This document shows positions 60,763-64,000 of a DNA stretch of 64,000 bases, in pieces. The notes beneath the pieces were generated by a model, which had not been told where the DNA came from, ran no database searches, and was given only the letters and a program-made list of their open reading frames with translations. The number at the start of each line of letters is the position of its first letter. Positions within the stretch are counted from its first letter, which is position 1. The position numbers were made by a program, and so were the translations under genes. Source of the DNA: Mangrovimonas aestuarii (lineage in GTDB: Bacteria > Bacteroidota > Bacteroidia > Flavobacteriales > Flavobacteriaceae); contig NZ_JARACK010000005.1 of assembly GCF_028767185.1 (NCBI RefSeq), forward strand, positions 124,001-188,000, given 5' to 3'.

Positions 60763-60783
60763 AATTATCGTTACAATAAAACG

Positions 60784-60990
60784 TTACTTTTTAGCTTTAT
60801 AAACCTTTAGCAATTTCTTTCGGTTAATGATTACCATAAGTACTCCATAGCCCATTGAAAAGAAAACAAACTTTTCCCAAGAAAAAGGAGTATTTCTCAG
60901 GTAATCGAAACCAGCCATTACCAACGCAAAGATAATCCCATTGAAAAGACCAAACCTTACTAGTTTTATCGCTTTACTGTTTATATTCAA
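60784..60990 (-). CDS. Small two-helix membrane protein at the end of the Fe-S cluster
   Basis: A 68-residue protein with two hydrophobic segments (FGLFNGIIFALVMAGF and FVFFSMGYGVLMVII) and a basic C-terminus RKKLLKVYKAKK. No family is recognised. It begins 2 bases after the CCG-domain gene, so it belongs to that operon and could be a small partner of the membrane electron-transfer complex. Confidence 0.7.
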   Translation of the reverse strand: MNINSKAIKLVRFGLFNGIIFALVMAGFDYLRNTPFSWEKFVFFSMGYGVLMVIINRKKLLKVYKAKK

Positions 60991-60992
60991 AA

Positions 60993-61784
60993 CTATAACT
61001 CTTCTGCATTAGCAATCAACTCGGCTACATCCATAACCGCAATTTTAGCTTCTTTCTCCTTTGCTTTTACCCCATCGGTCATCATAGTGTTACAGAAAGG
61101 ACATCCTGCAGCAATGATTTCCGGTTTGGTTTCAAGAGCCTGTTCTGTACGGGCAATGTTGACGTCTTTATCGCCTTTTTCTGGCTCCTTGAACATTTGG
61201 GCTCCACCAGCACCACAACAAAGACCGTTACTTTTACACTTGCGCATTTCAACCAATTCGGCTTCTAACTTTTTAATCAAATCGCGAGGTGCTTCGTATA
61301 CATTGTTTGCACGCCCTAAATAGCAAGGATCGTGAAAAGTAATACGTTTACCTTTAAATTTACCTCCTTCAACAGTTAATCGACCTTCGTCTAAAAGCGT
61401 TTTTAGAAATTGAGTGTGGTGCATCACCTCAAAGTTCCCTCCAAGTGAAGGATATTCATTTTTAATGGTATTAAAACAATGCGGACAAGCTGTTACTACC
61501 TTTTTAATTTCGTAGGCATTCATAACTTCTATGTTAGTAACCGCTTGCATCTGGAACAAAAATTCGTTACCGGCACGTTTAGCAGGGTCTCCTGTACAGC
61601 TTTCCTCGGTACCTAAAACAGCAAATTCTACATTAGCTTTGTTCAATAACTTTACAAAAGCCTTAGTAATTTTTTTGGCTCTATCATCAAAACTTCCTGC
61701 GCATCCAACCCAAAATAATACTTCTGGTTGTTTGCCTTCGGCCATATATTCTGCCATGGTAGGCACTTTAAGTAATTCGCTCAT
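60993..61784 (-). CDS. Fe-S oxidoreductase with two CCG domains (HdrB/LutA-like)
   Basis: A 263-residue protein starting MSELLKVPTMAEYMAEGKQ at ATG 61784; an 11-residue longer start at 61817 would overlap the neighbour. It has the paired CCG cysteine motifs: VTACPHCFNTIKNEYP, LCCGAGGAQMFKEPEKG and AAGCPFCNTMMTDGVK, and HDPCYLGRANNVYEAP in between. Such domains hold a noncubane or 4Fe-4S cluster and act with a ferredoxin-type partner. The partner here is probably the membrane Fe-S protein at 62262-63572, the HAD protein lying between them. Confidence 0.9.
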   Translation of the reverse strand: MSELLKVPTMAEYMAEGKQPEVLFWVGCAGSFDDRAKKITKAFVKLLNKANVEFAVLGTEESCTGDPAKRAGNEFLFQMQAVTNIEVMNAYEIKKVVTACPHCFNTIKNEYPSLGGNFEVMHHTQFLKTLLDEGRLTVEGGKFKGKRITFHDPCYLGRANNVYEAPRDLIKKLEAELVEMRKCKSNGLCCGAGGAQMFKEPEKGDKDVNIARTEQALETKPEIIAAGCPFCNTMMTDGVKAKEKEAKIAVMDVAELIANAEEL

Positions 61785-61794
61785 ACTGGTAGGT

Positions 61795-62244
61795 TTATTC
61801 TTCGTTTTGACCATCATTAAACACCTCGATGGTCACATTCTTTTGTACTAAATCTGTAAATTGTCCTTTATATCTAGTGGCTTTTACCATGTGGTTATCT
61901 ATCCAATGATAATTACCGCCTCTAGGTTTTCCCATCAATAATCTATGGTATTTAAACCCATTGTCATCAAGCCACTTTTCTGTAATCGTTCTATGCTCTT
62001 CTATACGGGAAGTGAAAAAACAAATCATATGGCCTTCATCAAACCACTTATTGCATATTGCTAAAGCATCTGGATAAACTTCTGCCGTTACCATACGATT
62101 TGGTTCCTCATTGGGAATATCATCGCAAATAGTTCCGTCGATATCGATTAAGTAATTCTTTATGCCTTTTGGCAATACTGGACTTACTTTTTCTCCACCT
62201 TCTACTTTATCATGCAAAAATTTATCAGCTTCTTCCCGTTTCAT
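61795..62244 (-). CDS. HAD-superfamily phosphatase-like protein
   Basis: A 149-residue protein with the HAD motif I in NYLIDIDGTICDDIPNEEPN, motif II MICFFTSRIEEHRTITEKW, and a C-terminal block KPRGGNYHWIDNHMVKATR in place of the usual motif III/IV pair. It is often named phosphoheptose isomerase in related genomes, but the sequence reads as a HAD hydrolase. The substrate is unknown. It overlaps no gene: the next gene downstream starts 10 bases on. Confidence 0.8.
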   Translation of the reverse strand: MKREEADKFLHDKVEGGEKVSPVLPKGIKNYLIDIDGTICDDIPNEEPNRMVTAEVYPDALAICNKWFDEGHMICFFTSRIEEHRTITEKWLDDNGFKYHRLLMGKPRGGNYHWIDNHMVKATRYKGQFTDLVQKNVTIEVFNDGQNEE

Positions 62245-62261
62245 GGCTTTGGCTTTATTTA

Positions 62262-63572
62262 TTAAGCTTCATCCTTCCAGTTCAATCGATCCATTTGATT
62301 GTATGGCCAAGGTGCTCCGTTGTTCTCAATATTACTCATCATATTATTAAGCTCAATTGGTGCTGCAGATTGTTCCATCACCAAATAACGGCGCATATCC
62401 AAAATAATAGATAACGGATCAATACTTACAGGACAAGCTTCAACACATGCATTACAAGATGTACATGCCCAAAGCTCTTCTCTAGTGATATAATCGTCTA
62501 ATAATTGCTTACCATCATCTTTAAACTCGCCGTTGTTGGCATCTATATTTTTTCCAACTTCTTCAAGTCTGTCGCGAGTATCCATCATAATCTTACGAGG
62601 CGACAGCTTTTTACCCGTTTGGTTGGCAGGACATTCACTTGTACAACGTCCACATTCGGTACAGGTATAAGCATTTAATAACTGAACCCAATTAAGGTCC
62701 TGAACATCACTAGCTCCAAATTTAGATGGCTCCTCTTCTTCTTCGCTTGGCTCTGGTGCAGCAAAAGGATCGGCATTTGGATCCATCATTAACATTACCT
62801 CATTGGTAACAGCTTCTAAATTATCTAATTCTCCTTTTGGTTTAACCTTCCCAAAGTATGTATTTGGAAACGCCAATAAAATATGTAAGTGCTTGGAAAA
62901 ATATAGGTAATTAAGGAATACCAAAATCCCCAAAATGTGCAACCACCAAGCAGAACGTTCTATAAAATGAAGTGTTCCTTCCGAAAGCCCTTCAAACAAA
63001 GGAGCTATCAATCCACTAATTACATTACCTGAATTCATTTCCTGAAAATGAACATCTGTGGCATTCATTATAAGAAAGAGTGCCATAAGTACCATTTCGA
63101 AATACAAAATGTAGTTAGCATCATTTTTTGGCCAACTAGTCATTTCTGCTTTCCAAAAACGCTGTAACTTAATAATATTTCTACGAATCCAAAAGATGAC
63201 AACCGATACAAACACTAAGGCTGCAAGAATTTCAAAAGAACCTATTAATACTCCATAAAAAGTTCCCATACCTGAAAAAATACGGTGAGTTCCTAATAAT
63301 CCATCTATGATAATCTCGAGAACTTCTATATTAATTATAATAAAACCGAGGTATACTATAATATGTAGAATACCTGCAACAGGACGGCGTACCATTTTAC
63401 CTTGCCCCAATGCAATTCTTATCATATTTCTCCAACGTTGTTCGGTATTATCACTTACATCGACATCCTTTCCGAGTTTAATATTACGGACAAGTTTTTT
63501 AACGTTCCTGGTAAAATACCCAATGCCTGCAATCAATGCAATGGCAAACAAAATACTAGGTATAAATTTCAT
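62262..63572 (-). CDS. Membrane 4Fe-4S dicluster protein (HdrC/NarI-like fusion)
   Basis: A 436-residue protein with an N-terminal membrane part of five or so helices (about 1-255, including SILFAIALIAGIGYF and ILHIIVYLGFIIINIEVLEI) and a soluble C-terminal part with two ferredoxin-type motifs, CTECGRCTSECPANQTGK and CTSCNACVEACPVSIDP, plus a C-terminal LRRY-like helix. The N-terminus is like a cytochrome-b/NarI gamma module. It is the likely electron-transfer partner of the CCG-domain protein downstream. Confidence 0.9.
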   Translation of the reverse strand: MKFIPSILFAIALIAGIGYFTRNVKKLVRNIKLGKDVDVSDNTEQRWRNMIRIALGQGKMVRRPVAGILHIIVYLGFIIINIEVLEIIIDGLLGTHRIFSGMGTFYGVLIGSFEILAALVFVSVVIFWIRRNIIKLQRFWKAEMTSWPKNDANYILYFEMVLMALFLIMNATDVHFQEMNSGNVISGLIAPLFEGLSEGTLHFIERSAWWLHILGILVFLNYLYFSKHLHILLAFPNTYFGKVKPKGELDNLEAVTNEVMLMMDPNADPFAAPEPSEEEEEPSKFGASDVQDLNWVQLLNAYTCTECGRCTSECPANQTGKKLSPRKIMMDTRDRLEEVGKNIDANNGEFKDDGKQLLDDYITREELWACTSCNACVEACPVSIDPLSIILDMRRYLVMEQSAAPIELNNMMSNIENNGAPWPYNQMDRLNWKDEA

Positions 63573-63592
63573 TGTGGTAAGTTAGATCTTGA

Positions 63593-64000
63593 TTAGTTAT
63601 TGTCTTTTTGTTGATTGTCTTCTGCGTCATAATCTTTAGGTTTTTTTCCAAACATAGAGAAATGCACATAACGTTTAGGATTCAGTTTGAAATCCTGTAA
63701 CAATTCCTCAAGTTGTTTAGACGCCCCTTCTAAATTATCATAAAGGCCTTCTTCCTTAAACAATTTGCCCAATGTACCTTCACCTTGGTCAACAGAGGCT
63801 AATAAACTATTTATATTACCTAAAGTCTGTTCTAAATTATTTACTGTTTGAGTTAAATTCGCATTTGCCAAAGAATCTGCAATGGCGTCAAATTTTCCTG
63901 AAGCCGAATTAAGGTTTCCTAGTGTACCTTGTAGTTGCGCATCTGTACTCTTAATGAACTTATTTAAAGAATATGAAGTTGCTTGAAACGAACTCATAGT
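63593..64000 (-). CDS. MCE/MlaD-family protein, C-terminal part, truncated by the window edge
   Basis: The frame stays open to the right edge, so the MCE domain and the N-terminal anchor lie outside. What is visible is a helical, coiled-coil-like region (LNSASGKFDAIADSLANANL, NLEQTLGNINSLLASVDQGE, GTLGKLFKEEGLYDNLEGAS, KQLEELLQDFKLNPKRYVHF) and a charged tail KKPKDYDAEDNQQKDNN. This layout, with the LNPKRYVHFS ending, is typical of Bacteroidota MlaD proteins, which move phospholipids between membranes. The next gene is the membrane Fe-S protein 20 bases downstream. Confidence 0.82.
   Translation of the reverse strand, partial: TMSSFQATSYSLNKFIKSTDAQLQGTLGNLNSASGKFDAIADSLANANLTQTVNNLEQTLGNINSLLASVDQGEGTLGKLFKEEGLYDNLEGASKQLEELLQDFKLNPKRYVHFSMFGKKPKDYDAEDNQQKDNN

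Overview
The window is an AT-rich chromosomal segment of a bacterium in the phylum Bacteroidota, almost certainly a marine-type Flavobacteriaceae. The evidence is lineage-specific: two kinds of type IX secretion (T9SS) C-terminal sorting domain, a PorP/SprF-family protein, many short 'MKK... AQ' signal peptides and lipoboxes, DUF6452/DUF6048, BshA (bacillithiol), MiaE, a fused alpha/beta E1 dehydrogenase, and promoters of the TTTG-N19-TAnnTTTG type with no Shine-Dalgarno sites. The genus cannot be fixed from the sequence alone. The genome looks like ordinary core chromosome: I see no insertion sequence, prophage, CRISPR array or tRNA.

Layout. 1-5.8 kb: 3' end of a type IA topoisomerase (topB), an RluE-like pseudouridine synthase, a secreted protein, a GGCT-like protein, then an array of three micro-ORFs (28, 28 and 44 codons) that share a W...KR..H C-terminus, followed by an orphan ExbD-like protein, a 3D-domain protein and Hsp20. 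5.9-17.2 kb: fused branched-chain-type E1 dehydrogenase; a run of 2OG-Fe(II) oxygenase, SUI1/eIF1-like factor, DUF1835, nucleoside phosphorylase and periplasmic-binding-like protein; ung; a YfcC-type carrier; mutS2 and a DCC thiol oxidoreductase. 17.2-24.1 kb: RNase P RNA on the minus strand; dnaX, which is interrupted at an A10 tract so that only a -1 shift gives the full tau-like protein; a lipoprotein; miaE; then the sixA-ppk1-ppx polyphosphate block. 24.1-35.8 kb: a three-gene cell-surface operon with a 2738-residue HYR-like repeat adhesin carrying a type B T9SS signal, a SprF/PorP partner and an OmpA/PD40 protein. 35.8-43.5 kb: CAP lipoprotein, pdxH, SRPBCC protein, the pyrR-pyrB-(STAS-like)-rnz run, a cysteine desulfurase, a TSP3-like lipoprotein, and a stand-alone DUF2027/Smr protein. 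43.5-64 kb: a T9SS type A protein with two small membrane proteins, rocD, rlmD-DUF6452-DUF6048, outer-membrane proteins, a large FAD/Fe-S D-2-hydroxyacid dehydrogenase, bshA with a GH3/beta-lactamase fusion, and a minus-strand cluster of MCE protein, membrane Fe-S protein, HAD protein and CCG-domain Fe-S protein.

How the genes work together. The clearest modules are: secretion and surface display of the giant adhesin; polyphosphate synthesis and turnover; pyrimidine synthesis (PyrR/PyrB); RNA and translation maintenance (RNase P, RNase Z, MiaE, RlmD, RluE-like, SUI1-like); and membrane-linked electron transfer (Fe-S proteins next to the MCE gene). The observations most worth following are the W...KR..H micro-ORF array at 3207-3728, the dnaX A10 frameshift at 18753-18762, the 1233-bp five-module tandem duplication inside the adhesin, and the 18-bp perfect palindrome just before the adhesin start codon.
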